Translations under genes and position numbers: made by a program
Shown here: one piece after another, positions 1-8,230 of the stretch
How positions within the stretch are numbered: the stretch's first letter is position 1
How the letters are laid out: the number at the start of each line of letters is the position of its first letter
Notes under the pieces: model-generated
Seen by the model: only the letters and a program-made list of their open reading frames with translations
Told to the model about the DNA's origin: nothing
Database searches by the model: none
Source of the DNA: Gemmatimonadota bacterium
Lineage (GTDB): Bacteria > Gemmatimonadota > Gemmatimonadetes > Gemmatimonadales > GWC2-71-9
Length of the DNA: 12,954 bases
Direction of reading: 5' to 3'
NCBI GenBank assembly: GCA_025361465.1
Contig: JANYAG010000307.1
Location: 1 to 12,954, forward strand

Positions 1-1
1 C

Positions 2-1162
2 GTGCCCAAGATCACCGACCGACTGACCTGCTGGGCCGTGACCGCTCCCGGTGTCGAGCTCCTTGCCGCCGGCGAGCTTCGTGCGATTGGCATCGTGCCG
101 GGGGCCACCGAGCCGGGCGGGGTGGAGTTTGTCGCGTCCCATGCCGAGCTGGTGCAGGCGCTGCTCTGGCTCCGCACCGCCAACCGGGTGACGGTGCGCA
201 TCGCGGAGTTCCACGCGGCGGCGTTCGGCGAGCTGGAGCGCCATGCGCTCACCATCCCCTGGAGTCGGTGGATACCCGAGGGTGCAGCCGTCCATTTCCG
301 GGTCACCTCCAAGAAATCCAAGCTGTACCACCAGGATGCCATCGCCGAACGGCTCGAGCGCGCCGTGCTCTCCGGGGTGAAGGGGACGAGTGCGGTGCGG
401 ATGCCGTCGGCCGCCGAGGCGCTCGAGCAAGAGGTGACCAGGCTCCCCGGAGTGCAGCGCGTGGTGGTGCGCGCCTCGCGCGACATCTTCACCCTGTCGA
501 TCGATGCGGCCGGCGCTTTGCTCTACCGCCGGGGCTACCGGCAGGACGTGGCCAAGGCACCGCTGCGGGAGACGCTCGCCGCGGCCATGCTTTTGGGCTG
601 TGGCTGGGATGGGAGCCTGCCGCTGCACGACCCGATGTGCGGGTCCGGGACGATCGCCATCGAAGCGGCGCTGTTCGCCCGGCGCATTGCACCGGGATTG
701 CATCGCCGATTCGCGGCCGAGGCGTGGCCGTCGTTGCCGCCCTCGGTGTGGGGGATGGGGCGCGCCGACGCGAAAGCGATGGCGCGACCATGCGACGTGC
801 AGGTCGTCGGATCGGATCGCGATGATGGTGCGATCGCCGCCGCGCACGCCAACGCCGAGCGGGCGGGGGTGAGCGGGGCGGTGGAGTTCGTTCGCGCGAC
901 CATTTCCGATATGGCGCCGGACGATGGCGAGGGATGGCTGATCACCAATCCGCCCTATGGCACGCGGATCGGCGAGCGCACTGGACTCCGCGACCTCTAT
1001 GCAGTGCTTGGCCGCCTGATCCGCGAGCGCCGGCCGCACTGGCACTTCGGCATGCTCAGCGCCGACCGGATGCTGGACAATCAGACGGGCCTGCGGTTGC
1101 AGGAAGTGCTGCGGACCAACAACGGCGGGATACCGGTGCGGGTGGTACGGAGCGATGATTGA
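2..1162 (+). CDS. THUMP-domain class I SAM-dependent RNA methyltransferase (RlmL/YpsC type)
   Basis: Probably methylates the N2 of a guanine in rRNA, using S-adenosylmethionine in the cytoplasm. The 386-residue protein has the usual order of this family. An N-terminal ferredoxin-like and THUMP region (about residues 10-170) contains VHFRVTSKKSKLYH, followed by the family hallmark YRRGYRQDVAKAPLRET (175-191). The Rossmann domain has motif I DPMCGSGT at 210-217, an acidic SDRD at 271-274 and the catalytic motif TNPPYG at 315-320. The length fits a stand-alone enzyme, without the second methyltransferase (RlmK) half found in E. coli RlmL. A GTG at base 2 gives an N-terminus of the expected length, but the window edge hides any upstream start or ribosome-binding site, so the start is provisional. 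The gene converges with the EamA gene, and a palindromic repeat lies between them. The exact target nucleotide cannot be read from the sequence. Confidence 0.9.
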   Translation: MPKITDRLTCWAVTAPGVELLAAGELRAIGIVPGATEPGGVEFVASHAELVQALLWLRTANRVTVRIAEFHAAAFGELERHALTIPWSRWIPEGAAVHFRVTSKKSKLYHQDAIAERLERAVLSGVKGTSAVRMPSAAEALEQEVTRLPGVQRVVVRASRDIFTLSIDAAGALLYRRGYRQDVAKAPLRETLAAAMLLGCGWDGSLPLHDPMCGSGTIAIEAALFARRIAPGLHRRFAAEAWPSLPPSVWGMGRADAKAMARPCDVQVVGSDRDDGAIAAAHANAERAGVSGAVEFVRATISDMAPDDGEGWLITNPPYGTRIGERTGLRDLYAVLGRLIRERRPHWHFGMLSADRMLDNQTGLRLQEVLRTNNGGIPVRVVRSDD

Positions 1163-1179
1163 TGATGAACGATCGAGGA

Positions 1180-1264
1180 GTCGCCCTGAGCGTAGCGAAG
1201 GGCACGCGTGGTTGGGCTTCGCCGAAAGGCGACCACGCAGATCCTTCGCTTCGCTCAGGATGAC
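1180..1264. repeat. 85-bp dispersed imperfect palindrome, copy 1
   Basis: The first and last 35 bases are near inverted copies of each other (27 of 35 positions pair). At the apex is a perfect 5-bp stem closed by a GAAA tetraloop (TCGCC GAAA GGCGA, 1219-1232). The element fills the space between two convergent genes, 18 bp after the first stop and 17 bp before the second, so it could stop transcription from both sides. A second copy in the same orientation lies at 9472-9556, with 76 of 85 bases identical and no gaps. The element carries no gene. It resembles REP- or MITE-like dispersed repeats, and terminator function is an inference. Confidence 0.85.
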
Positions 1265-1281
1265 GCCCGTCTTCTCGGAGG

Positions 1282-2196
1282 TTACTGCTCGATCTTGGTC
1301 TCCGGCAGCACCGGTTTCCCGCCACCCGTGACGACCAGGCCAACGGCCGGGAGGAGCACCGCCGTGGCGATCAGCATCCGGGGGCTCACCTGTTCTCCCA
1401 TGAACACGAGGCCCAGGGTCAGCGCAATGATCGGGTTGACATAGGTGTAGCTCGCCACCGACGTGGCATCGGCCACACCAAGCAGCCACTGGAACACCGG
1501 GTAGGCGATGAGCGACCCGAACAGCGCGAGATAGCCCCACGCGAACATCGAACGCGCGGACACCGCGTGAATGTCCAGCTGGCTCAGTTCACCCGACAGG
1601 AGCGAAACGGTCATCGCCAGCAGTCCCCCGGCCAGCATCTGGCCGGCGCTTGCCATCAGCAGGTCGCGCGGCTGGCCCCAATCGCGACCGTAGGTTGAGC
1701 CGATCGACCACGACAAGGATGCCATCACCATGACCACCAGCGGCAGCAGTTGCGGGACAGCGTCGAAGGTGGCGCTTGCCAGCAGGGCGACCCCGATGGT
1801 GCCGAGTGCGAGCCCCATGGCCCGACGGCGGCCAAGCGACGTGCCGGTGCGGTGACCATGGAAGAAGGCGATCATCAGTGGTGAGGAGGCCGAGAACAGT
1901 GCCACGACCCCCGACGCGATGTGCCGCTCGGCCCAGACGATCGGGACATTGCTCAGCAACACCAGGCAGGTCCCGACACCGGTGACGCCGAGCCACTCAC
2001 GCGGCGTCGGCAACGGCGTGCCGCGAGCCCGGCTCCAGATCATCAGGGCGAGCCCGGCGACCACGAAGCGCCCGCCGGCCAGGAGAAATGGTGGCAGCGT
2101 TTCGATGCCGATGCGGATGCCGAGGTAGGTCGAGCCCCAGACCAGGTAGAGCGTCAGGAACGCGCTGACGAGCGCCAGGCGAGAGGGGCGGGGCAT
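1282..2196 (-). CDS. EamA/DMT-family transporter (RhaT/YedA-like inner-membrane permease)
   Basis: A multi-spanning inner-membrane protein of 304 residues, the normal size for two EamA repeats with about ten helices. The first repeat opens with the typical YLVWGSTYLGIRIGIETLPP and FLLAGGRF; the second starts near SWSIGSTYGRDW. Proteins of this drug/metabolite transporter superfamily usually export amino acids, metabolites or drugs, but the substrate cannot be predicted here. The start is ambiguous by one codon: a TTG at 2199 directly precedes the ATG at 2196, and I chose ATG. No strong Shine-Dalgarno is visible, which fits translation following on from the gene ending 18 bp upstream. It is the last gene of the minus-strand block, and the 85-bp palindrome lies just past its stop. 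Confidence 0.88.
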   Translation of the reverse strand: MPRPSRLALVSAFLTLYLVWGSTYLGIRIGIETLPPFLLAGGRFVVAGLALMIWSRARGTPLPTPREWLGVTGVGTCLVLLSNVPIVWAERHIASGVVALFSASSPLMIAFFHGHRTGTSLGRRRAMGLALGTIGVALLASATFDAVPQLLPLVVMVMASLSWSIGSTYGRDWGQPRDLLMASAGQMLAGGLLAMTVSLLSGELSQLDIHAVSARSMFAWGYLALFGSLIAYPVFQWLLGVADATSVASYTYVNPIIALTLGLVFMGEQVSPRMLIATAVLLPAVGLVVTGGGKPVLPETKIEQ

Positions 2197-2214
2197 CAAG
2201 TCAAGATAAGCGCT

Positions 2215-3126
2215 TCAGGTACCGCGCCCGGGTGGCGGATCATAGATCTTGTGGGCGAGGCACGGCTCCTCGCTGTACACCTTCGGGAACCGCCATTGCG
2301 TGCCGTCCCAGCGAATCAAGCCACTCGAGGTGACGACCTCGTCGATGCCGTCATGATTGGCGTCAACCGTGCCATAGATGTCGACGTTCCCGTCCATCTT
2401 CGCCACCGGGTATCCCCAGCTGTTGATGATCCAGGTACCGGTGGTGTTGGGCCGTCGATCGCGGTAGTCGTCGTGGAGCCAGTAGGAGAGCACGGCATAC
2501 CGATAGCCACCGGGCCCACGCACGCCAAGCAGGGTCAGCTTGCCGAATCCGGCATCGCCCCGGGCAGAGAAGAAGGCCTGGCGCTGGCCCTCAACAGCCC
2601 GCGGGCTGCCGGGACGAGCGACTTCGAGGTAGCGCTGGAAGGCGGAATCGGCGGTCGCCATGAAATACGGACGCATGCCAATGCGTGCCAGTGGTGGCGC
2701 AGCCGCGTTGGTGGGGAGTGGCAGGAATCCGGGCAAGGCGACCGCGTACGAGGCGAACGGCTTCGGCGCGAGTTCGAACAGCCAGCCGGGATGGGCGACC
2801 TCGTCGCAGGCCGCACGCCACGCCGCGGGCGGATCGAAGCGACGGCGGGCCGTGATCCGGCTGTGCACCAGCCCGCTGAGGTGTTCGCCGTCACGGAAGA
2901 GATAGACGGTGACCGAATCGCCCACCCTTCCGAGCGGCGTGGTGCCGAGGGAGTCCGGCTGGGAAATCGAGCCGGGGCGGATGCCCGATCCGCCACCGCG
3001 GGGCATCATCCGCCCGCCGGCGACACTCCAGTCCACCGTGCGTGGCGGCGCCGGATCCGGACGGAAGCGGATCTGGGCGCTGGCGACCTGCGGGAGTGCT
3101 AGGAGCATGAACCAGGCAGTGCGCAT
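2215..3126 (-). CDS. Secreted protein of unknown function with a calcium-loop-like motif
   Basis: I do not recognise the family. The 303-residue product begins with a signal peptide (MRTAWFMLLALPQVASAQ, likely cleaved after ASA at 17), so it is probably periplasmic or surface-exposed. The N-terminal third is rich in Pro, Gly and Arg and looks unstructured. Near the C-terminus, DANHDGIDE (255-263) matches the DxNxDGxxE calcium-binding loop of FG-GAP/VCBS or EF-hand-like repeats, followed by SSGLIRWDGTQWRF, as in beta-propeller blades that report a measured value. Two cysteines, one near 109 and one near 289, could form a disulfide. Its ATG overlaps the stop of the DUF2939-like gene by one base (TGATG), so the two are almost certainly translationally coupled. 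A role linked to the upstream peptidase is possible but unproven. Confidence 0.8.
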   Translation of the reverse strand: MRTAWFMLLALPQVASAQIRFRPDPAPPRTVDWSVAGGRMMPRGGGSGIRPGSISQPDSLGTTPLGRVGDSVTVYLFRDGEHLSGLVHSRITARRRFDPPAAWRAACDEVAHPGWLFELAPKPFASYAVALPGFLPLPTNAAAPPLARIGMRPYFMATADSAFQRYLEVARPGSPRAVEGQRQAFFSARGDAGFGKLTLLGVRGPGGYRYAVLSYWLHDDYRDRRPNTTGTWIINSWGYPVAKMDGNVDIYGTVDANHDGIDEVVTSSGLIRWDGTQWRFPKVYSEEPCLAHKIYDPPPGRGT

Positions 3127-3635
3127 CAGGGCCCCGGTGTGAGTGCGGCGATTCGTTGACTCGTGGCCCGGATCAGGCGCCAGTGCATCGCGCGTCGCTC
3201 GAAGGTGAACAAGCCCACGTCGCCGGACTCGGGACTGCCAAGCAGAACATCGACTCGCGAGATCCCGTGGTAGCGGAATGACGTCCGTGCCGCCTTGCTG
3301 TTCTGGGAGGGGACACTGAAGCTGTTGACGAGCTGCAGCAGCCCCGGTGGCGATGCCACGGTGTTGACCATCTGCTGCATCAGCTGGTCGCGGATCTTCT
3401 CCGGCATCTCCTGCTGCGCCTTGGGCTGCCGGGCGAACGCGACCGCAAGGTCGGTGGTCGCGTGTTCACGAATCGCCGGCAGGTCTACGACCGCCGCGAG
3501 GGTTGACCTGTCGTCTTGGGCAAGCGCCCGCAGGAAGTCGTGCCATGCGCGCCGTGGGGTGACGATGAACCATGCCACCACCACCACCACCGTGGCGGCG
3601 ACCAGCCAGAGTATCGGCGAGCGAAGACGGGCCAT
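3126..3635 (-). CDS. Small membrane-anchored DUF2939-like protein
   Basis: A 169-residue protein with one N-terminal membrane segment (about 7-25, ILWLVAATVVVVVAWFIV) and a soluble, presumably periplasmic, domain. Residues 30-66 read WHDFLRALAQDD followed by VVDLPAIREHATTDLAVAF. This resembles the DUF2939 signature, in which an acidic residue pair precedes a 'VDfpalR' stretch. No function is established for that family. The C-terminal part (VDVLLGSPESGDVGLFTF and WRLIRATSQRI) looks like a small beta-sheet domain. The start codon follows the M16 stop with no gap (TGA ATG), and the next gene overlaps by one base, so it sits inside a tightly packed transcript. The family call rests on motif memory only. 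Confidence 0.7.
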   Translation of the reverse strand: MARLRSPILWLVAATVVVVVAWFIVTPRRAWHDFLRALAQDDRSTLAAVVDLPAIREHATTDLAVAFARQPKAQQEMPEKIRDQLMQQMVNTVASPPGLLQLVNSFSVPSQNSKAARTSFRYHGISRVDVLLGSPESGDVGLFTFERRAMHWRLIRATSQRIAALTPGP

Positions 3636-6455
3636 TCAGGGCTGCTCCGGGAGGAGGACGAAGCGGGCGAGGCGGCTGGTGTCGAGGACGTGCCGGGCGG
3701 CGTCGCGGACCACGGCAGGTGTGAGTGCCGCGAGGCGTTTCGACCAATCGATGATGGTGCCGATTGGTTCGCCGACCCTGACCCGCTGCATCAGGGTTCC
3801 GGTCCAGAAATCGTTGGTCCGGACGGCCACTTCGCCGCTGCGCTGCTGCTGGGCCACGAATTTGGCGAGTTCGTCGGCGGTCGGGCCGTCTGCCTGCAGC
3901 GCCGCGATGGTGCGCTGCGTGGCGGACCAGAGTGAGTCGGCGAGTTCGGGCTTTGACGAGAACGAGATGGTGCTGGTGTAGGTCATCCGCGGAATTGCGC
4001 TCACTTCACTCGACGCCTGGACGCCGTACGTGGCCCCCATCGCCTCACGCAGCTGCTCGAGGAGTCGCGTTTCGAGAATGCCGGCCGCGGCCGCGGCCGC
4101 GATCCGCGCGTCCGGGCCAGTGGCCGGCGTCGGTCCCTGGAAGAAGACCAACTGCTGCGCCACTGGCTCCTTCCCCTTGCGGACCACCTTGGTGATCACG
4201 CCCTCGAGGTTGGGCGGGTCGACATCCTTCCAGGGCTCGTGTTGCGCGCGGGCCGGCAGGCCGCCGATCCATCGCTCGACCAGTGGCCGCAACGCCTCGA
4301 GCGTGACGTTGCCGACGAAGATGAAGGTGAAGTCGCCGAAGTCGGTGAAGCGTTCATGGTAGATCTGCAGCGCGCGCGCCGGATCGAGTGTCTCGGCCTT
4401 CGCGAGTGTCAGCGGCTGCATCCGCGGGCTGTTGTGCCCGATGGTGATGACGACAGTGTCATTGAAGGCGGTCTGGGGCAGCCGATCGCGACCTGCCAGC
4501 ACGGTGCGGAACTGTTCCCGCAGTGCGGCCACGGCGCTCGAATCGAGCCGCGGTGCGGTGGCCTCGAGCCAGAGGAGTTCGAAGAATGTCGGGAGATCCT
4601 TGGGTGTTGTCTCGCCCGAGAAACCCTCGCCAATATCGCCGATGTCGGGACTGAGGTTCACGATCTTGCCGGCCAGCTTGCGCCGGAGGGTCGGACTGTC
4701 GAAGGCGCCGTAGCCGCTCTGGTCGACAATGGTCGTGGCGAACATGCCCTGAAAGACATCCTGGTCGGACAGGAGCGACAGCCCGCCGGGACTGTTCGCC
4801 GCCATCTTGATCTCGTCGGCCTTGAAGGCGGTCGGCTTGACGAGGACGCGGATGCCATTGGAGAGCCGCCAGTCCGTCAATCCGAGGGCACTGTCGGTGG
4901 TCTCCGAAATGATCCGGCCGGGTGCTGGCGGATTCGGCACCAGGTCACCCGCGATCACCGTCTCGGTCCAGGGTGGCAGCGTGGCGGTGTCCGCCCGGGC
5001 GATGATCGCCAGCAACTCGGCCCGGGCCGGAAGCCGCGACTCGGAGCCCGTCGGTCCCTGCACCGCGATGAAACGATCGGCCCCACGGGCCATCGTACGG
5101 ATCGCCGTGTTGACCTCAGTCACCGTGATGGTCGGCAGGAGCCGCTGGTCGAGCGCATACTCGTCGTGGTTGCTGATCGGTACGGCGCCCGTGGTGAAGG
5201 CGCGCAGGTAGCTGCCGACGATGCCCCACGAATTGCGCTTCTGGCCGTCTTCATTGGCGGCGGCCTGCGCATCGCTGCTGAGCATGTCTGCCTTGGCGCG
5301 CTCGAGCTCGGCGGGCAGGACGCCGTGCAGTTCGAGTCGGCGCAGCTCGCGCAGCACCGCTTCGAACGATGCTGCGGCCTTGCCACTCTTGGCCGTCAGG
5401 CCGAGCTGGGTGGTCTCGATGTCGCGAATCAGCGAAGAGGGACCGAGATACGCCCACGCGAACGGGGTTTCCGGGCGGCGGGCCAGTTCGGTGAGGCGTT
5501 GTCCCGAAATCAGCGAGAAGAGCTGATTGAGGATCTGGTGCCGGTGATCCGCCTCCGTGCGGTAGCTCACCTCGCGTCGGCGGATCATCAGGGACACGTT
5601 CTCGGTGCTGAGCTCGGGATCGGTGACGATCACCACGCGCGTGCCGGGAATCTCCGGCACCGGTGCCTCGAGGCGCGCCCGCGGCCTGGCCGGCCCGCGC
5701 AGGGAGCCGAACCGGCTGGCGATCAACGCCTTGAGCGAGTCCACCGGATAATCGCCAACGGCGATCACGCCCATCAGGTCGGGGCGATACCACTCACGAT
5801 AGAAGCGCTTCATCGGACCCGGGTTGGCATGGGCGATGATTGCCGTGTCGCCGATCGGGAGACGCGTGGCGTAGCGCGATCCCTGAAAGAGGACCGGGAA
5901 CTGCTTGTCGCGCACTCGGCTGCCGGCGCCCAGCCCATCGCGCCATTCGCCAAGCACCACCCCACGCTCTTTGACCACGGCGGCCGAATCGAACGTCACC
6001 CCGGACGCCCAATCCTGCAGGATCTCGAACGCCATCGCGACGAGCTCTGGCTTGTCGCTCGGCACCGGCAGGATATAGGTCGTCTCGTCGAACCCGGTGG
6101 AGGCGTTGAGGTCGGCGCCGAAGCGCACACCCACCGACTCGAGGTACTTGACCAGGTCATTCTTGGCGAAGTGCGTCGTGCCATTGAAGGCCATGTGTTC
6201 GACGAAGTGGGCCAGGCCAAGCTGGTCCGCGTCTTCGAGGATCGATCCCGCCCGGATCACCAACCGCAGCTCGAGCCGCTTCTCAGGGTAGCCGTTGCGG
6301 CGAACCCAGTAGCGCACGCCATTGGCCAGCTTGCCGGTGTGGGTGGCGGTGTCCATCGGAAGGGGTGGCGAGGCCGCGGACCTGGCGACCGGGCGCTGGG
6401 CCGCGATCGGAAGCGCGACCATGAGACCGGCAATGGCAAGCAGCGGGAAGCGCAT
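3636..6455 (-). CDS. M16 family zinc metallopeptidase, PqqL-like, exported
   Basis: A 939-residue two-half M16 (insulinase/pitrilysin) peptidase, close in size to E. coli PqqL. A signal peptide (MRFPLLAIAGLMVALPIAAQ) sends it to the periplasm. The N-terminal half carries the inverted zinc motif HFVEH (H83, E86, H87), and the downstream glutamate ligand is probably E163 in VVKERGVVLGEW, with E170 nearby. The R/Y-containing C-terminal half starts near LSNGIRVLVKPTAFKADEI (531-549), a stretch typical of PqqL-like proteins. As in the family, only the first half keeps the metal site, and the second half serves to clamp the peptide. The enzyme should degrade small peptides or unfolded segments in the periplasm. 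A sequence with GAGGGTG lies before the start codon, and a possible promoter lies 32 bp upstream. It abuts the DUF2939-like gene. Confidence 0.93.
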   Translation of the reverse strand: MRFPLLAIAGLMVALPIAAQRPVARSAASPPLPMDTATHTGKLANGVRYWVRRNGYPEKRLELRLVIRAGSILEDADQLGLAHFVEHMAFNGTTHFAKNDLVKYLESVGVRFGADLNASTGFDETTYILPVPSDKPELVAMAFEILQDWASGVTFDSAAVVKERGVVLGEWRDGLGAGSRVRDKQFPVLFQGSRYATRLPIGDTAIIAHANPGPMKRFYREWYRPDLMGVIAVGDYPVDSLKALIASRFGSLRGPARPRARLEAPVPEIPGTRVVIVTDPELSTENVSLMIRRREVSYRTEADHRHQILNQLFSLISGQRLTELARRPETPFAWAYLGPSSLIRDIETTQLGLTAKSGKAAASFEAVLRELRRLELHGVLPAELERAKADMLSSDAQAAANEDGQKRNSWGIVGSYLRAFTTGAVPISNHDEYALDQRLLPTITVTEVNTAIRTMARGADRFIAVQGPTGSESRLPARAELLAIIARADTATLPPWTETVIAGDLVPNPPAPGRIISETTDSALGLTDWRLSNGIRVLVKPTAFKADEIKMAANSPGGLSLLSDQDVFQGMFATTIVDQSGYGAFDSPTLRRKLAGKIVNLSPDIGDIGEGFSGETTPKDLPTFFELLWLEATAPRLDSSAVAALREQFRTVLAGRDRLPQTAFNDTVVITIGHNSPRMQPLTLAKAETLDPARALQIYHERFTDFGDFTFIFVGNVTLEALRPLVERWIGGLPARAQHEPWKDVDPPNLEGVITKVVRKGKEPVAQQLVFFQGPTPATGPDARIAAAAAAGILETRLLEQLREAMGATYGVQASSEVSAIPRMTYTSTISFSSKPELADSLWSATQRTIAALQADGPTADELAKFVAQQQRSGEVAVRTNDFWTGTLMQRVRVGEPIGTIIDWSKRLAALTPAVVRDAARHVLDTSRLARFVLLPEQP

Positions 6456-6486
6456 CCGTCACCCTCGGAGATTCGTGGAATTGGAA

Positions 6487-6515
6487 GGTATATGCGCGGG
6501 ACCTCAGGCGGTGAA
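6487..6515 (-). promoter_or_regulatory. Possible sigma70-type promoter for the M16 gene
   Basis: On the minus strand, TTCACC (6515-6510) is followed by a 17-bp spacer and TATACC (6492-6487). Each hexamer matches the sigma70 consensus at four of six positions, and the spacing is optimal. Transcription would start near 6480, giving a leader of about 25 bases before the M16 ATG. The -35 box lies inside the last codons of the metallophosphoesterase gene, so the M16 group could be read both from here and by read-through. This is consensus matching only. Confidence 0.35.
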
Positions 6516-7301
6516 CGACACCACGCTGGGCGAGCCGTAGCGGGTGCCACCGACCACGCAGCGGAGGTTCGCGAGGATGCTGACGTCGGTTCCGGCGTGG
6601 GTATGTCCAGCCAGCACGACAATGCGGTGGTCCGGGTGATTGGCGGCAAAGGCCCGGAGGACGCCACCGGTTGCTCCGCACGTCAGCAGGGGTTGCCACG
6701 CGGGCCGGGAGAGCGGCCCGGACCGGGGCAGCGCTTCAAGGAACGGGGGCACGTGGGTGGCGACCACGATCCGGCGTGCGACGCGCGCCGCGCGCTCGAG
6801 CAGGGTGCTGATCCGGGCGGCGTCGGCGTCGGCCAGTGAACGCTTGATGCGGAGCCGGGCCGCGCGGGATGGCTGGGCGACAAGCTCCCCGATCAGGCGG
6901 TCGTCGTTGAGCCGCAGCGGGGTGGTGAGCGCGTCGCCATGGCGGCCATCGGCCCAACCGTCGACACCGATCAAGGCCAGCCCTTCTTCGAGTGAAACCA
7001 CCCCGACCGGGGGAAGCCATTGGATCTCGGGACGCCGTTGGGCGAGCGCAACCACAGCGTCCCGAACGGCGCCGATGGTTGCGCCATAATGGTCATGGTT
7101 GCCGAGGACGTGGTACACCGGCCGCGCGGCGGCGTCGGCGATTGCCTCGAGATCCGCCGTCAGGCGGGAAGCCGTCGACGTGTCGCCGCTCAGGACGACC
7201 GCCAGGCCCGGAGTGCGACGCAAGGCCGCGAGGAAGTCCTCACGGGCTGTCGAAGAGGCGTGGTCGAGATGGGGGTCGGTAGTCCAGAGAAGTTCGGCCA
7301 T
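6504..7301 (-). CDS. Calcineurin-like metallophosphoesterase
   Basis: A 265-residue cytoplasmic phosphoesterase; no signal peptide is seen. All the metal-binding motifs are in order: DPH (D9, H11), GD (D40), GNHD (67-70), a histidine in VVATHVPP (H183) and GHTH (232-235). This dinuclear site hydrolyses phosphomono- or diesters. The substrate cannot be told from sequence, and relatives range from cyclic-nucleotide to nucleic-acid and lipid-precursor hydrolases. The inserted segment between GNHD and the H183 motif includes ALIGVDGWADGRHGD, which may line the active site. The ATG is only 3 bp past the stop of the methyltransferase gene, so the pair is probably cotranscribed. The M16 gene follows after 48 bp. 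Confidence 0.92.
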   Translation of the reverse strand: MAELLWTTDPHLDHASSTAREDFLAALRRTPGLAVVLSGDTSTASRLTADLEAIADAAARPVYHVLGNHDHYGATIGAVRDAVVALAQRRPEIQWLPPVGVVSLEEGLALIGVDGWADGRHGDALTTPLRLNDDRLIGELVAQPSRAARLRIKRSLADADAARISTLLERAARVARRIVVATHVPPFLEALPRSGPLSRPAWQPLLTCGATGGVLRAFAANHPDHRIVVLAGHTHAGTDVSILANLRCVVGGTRYGSPSVVSFTA

Positions 7302-7304
7302 CGA

Positions 7305-8072
7305 TCAGGCCGTGAGCATCGTCCGGTTCCGCCGCTCAAAGATGGCCCAGCCGTTGCGCGTCCAGCGGCTCTTCTTGACGAGCCGGTAGGCCGGGTCTTT
7401 CGCCAGCATGACGAAATTGTCCCAGTTCTTGAAACTCCGCGTGTCATCGAGCATCAGGAAGCCGGCGCCATACACCTCGTCCATCTCGACTCGGCCGGTA
7501 AATTCCGATCCGTCGATGAGCACGGCGTCGAACACCGTGATGCCGGTTTCGGCCTTGATCTGCCGGATGCCGTGCCGGTCCAGATCGGGGTGCTGGGCGA
7601 GGTACTCGAGATCCTGGCGAAGCCAGCCGAGCACCTTCTCGAGCCGCACGTTGCGGAGCTTTGAGCGCACCGAGTGGTAGAATCGGGTCACGTCGGCTTC
7701 GGTGGGGAAACTCGAGCCTGGTACCGAGGACGTATTGACGCCGCGGACAAACGGATAGCCCTTCCAGGTGTCGACGAATGAACCCATTCGCACCTTCGAT
7801 ACCTCGATGCTGCAGATAACCGGATACCCGCCCGGATTCCGGAGTGCGCCGGTCACCAGCGCCTCGGTGCTGCCCTGTCCCGACGAGGCGCCGATCTCCA
7901 GGATGGTCCTCACCCCGGGCGTTGCCACCACCTTGAGGATGGCGCGATAGAAGCCGTCGTGCTTCATCTGCGGCGGCATCAGGTGATCGAGGGCGTTGGT
8001 CACTCGGTACACTCCATTCTTCGTCCCACCAGTGGGTAGAGTGAGACTCTTCGAGGTGCGGCCCGCACCCAC
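7305..8072 (-). CDS. SAM-dependent methyltransferase (Methyltransf_24-like)
   Basis: A 255-residue Rossmann-fold protein. The SAM-binding motif I is ILEIGASSGQGS (57-68), an acidic residue ends strand 2 at ICSIE (E90), and VFDAVLIDGSE (180-190) with FLMLDDT (205-211) matches the motif IV to V region of small-molecule or sugar methyltransferases and of the cephalosporin-hydroxylase-like group. The substrate is unknown. The start shown is a GTG with no obvious ribosome-binding site. A second GTG at codon 21 (before YRVTNALDH) is preceded by a purine-rich stretch and could be the true start. It heads the minus-strand block, and the 158 bp upstream form a divergent intergenic region with the barrel gene at 8231. 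Confidence 0.8.
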   Translation of the reverse strand: MGAGRTSKSLTLPTGGTKNGVYRVTNALDHLMPPQMKHDGFYRAILKVVATPGVRTILEIGASSGQGSTEALVTGALRNPGGYPVICSIEVSKVRMGSFVDTWKGYPFVRGVNTSSVPGSSFPTEADVTRFYHSVRSKLRNVRLEKVLGWLRQDLEYLAQHPDLDRHGIRQIKAETGITVFDAVLIDGSEFTGRVEMDEVYGAGFLMLDDTRSFKNWDNFVMLAKDPAYRLVKKSRWTRNGWAIFERRNRTMLTA

Positions 8073-8220
8073 CCGGCACGGATCGCCGAGGCCACCAAAG
8101 GTAAGGTGATGCCCGACTCCCCTAGACAGCGGCGGGCAAAGGGGTTAGGTGTTAATGCGCTGTCCCTGTTTGTAGGGGAATTGCTGACATGACCCCCCGA
8201 GACGTTTCGTTCACCCCTCC

Positions 8221-8226
8221 AGGAGG
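8221..8226 (+). promoter_or_regulatory. Shine-Dalgarno AGGAGG fixing the start at 8231
   Basis: A perfect AGGAGG lies four bases before the ATG at 8231. A longer reading from the ATG at 8189 would put this site inside the coding sequence and bury the signal peptide, so 8231 is preferred. Confidence 0.8.
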
Positions 8227-8230
8227 CTCC

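Noticed and set aside
1180..1264. The repeat as a CRISPR unit
   Set aside because: Two copies 8 kb apart with no spacer array and no cas genes.
1056..1343. A short minus-strand frame reading through the repeat with a 'PERSEGSAWS'-like peptide
   Set aside because: It is the translation of the palindromic repeat plus the end of the methyltransferase gene, a typical spurious call in genomes with this repeat type.
1921..3102. A 393-codon open frame on the + strand, opposite the exporter and the secreted protein
   Set aside because: No recognisable motif, biased composition, no ribosome-binding site, and it crosses the ends of two genes on the other strand that have clear signal or membrane segments.
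4239..6839. An 866-codon open frame on the + strand, opposite the M16 gene and into the metallophosphoesterase gene
   Set aside because: It mirrors two well-supported minus-strand genes. Its product is Arg/Gly/His/Asp-rich without any domain or signal peptide. Long antisense frames are expected in GC-rich DNA.
8081..8230. A promoter or riboswitch in the divergent intergenic region
   Set aside because: Short inverted pieces such as CCCT/AGGG and weak -10-like hexamers are present, but no pair with good spacing and no recognisable riboswitch core.
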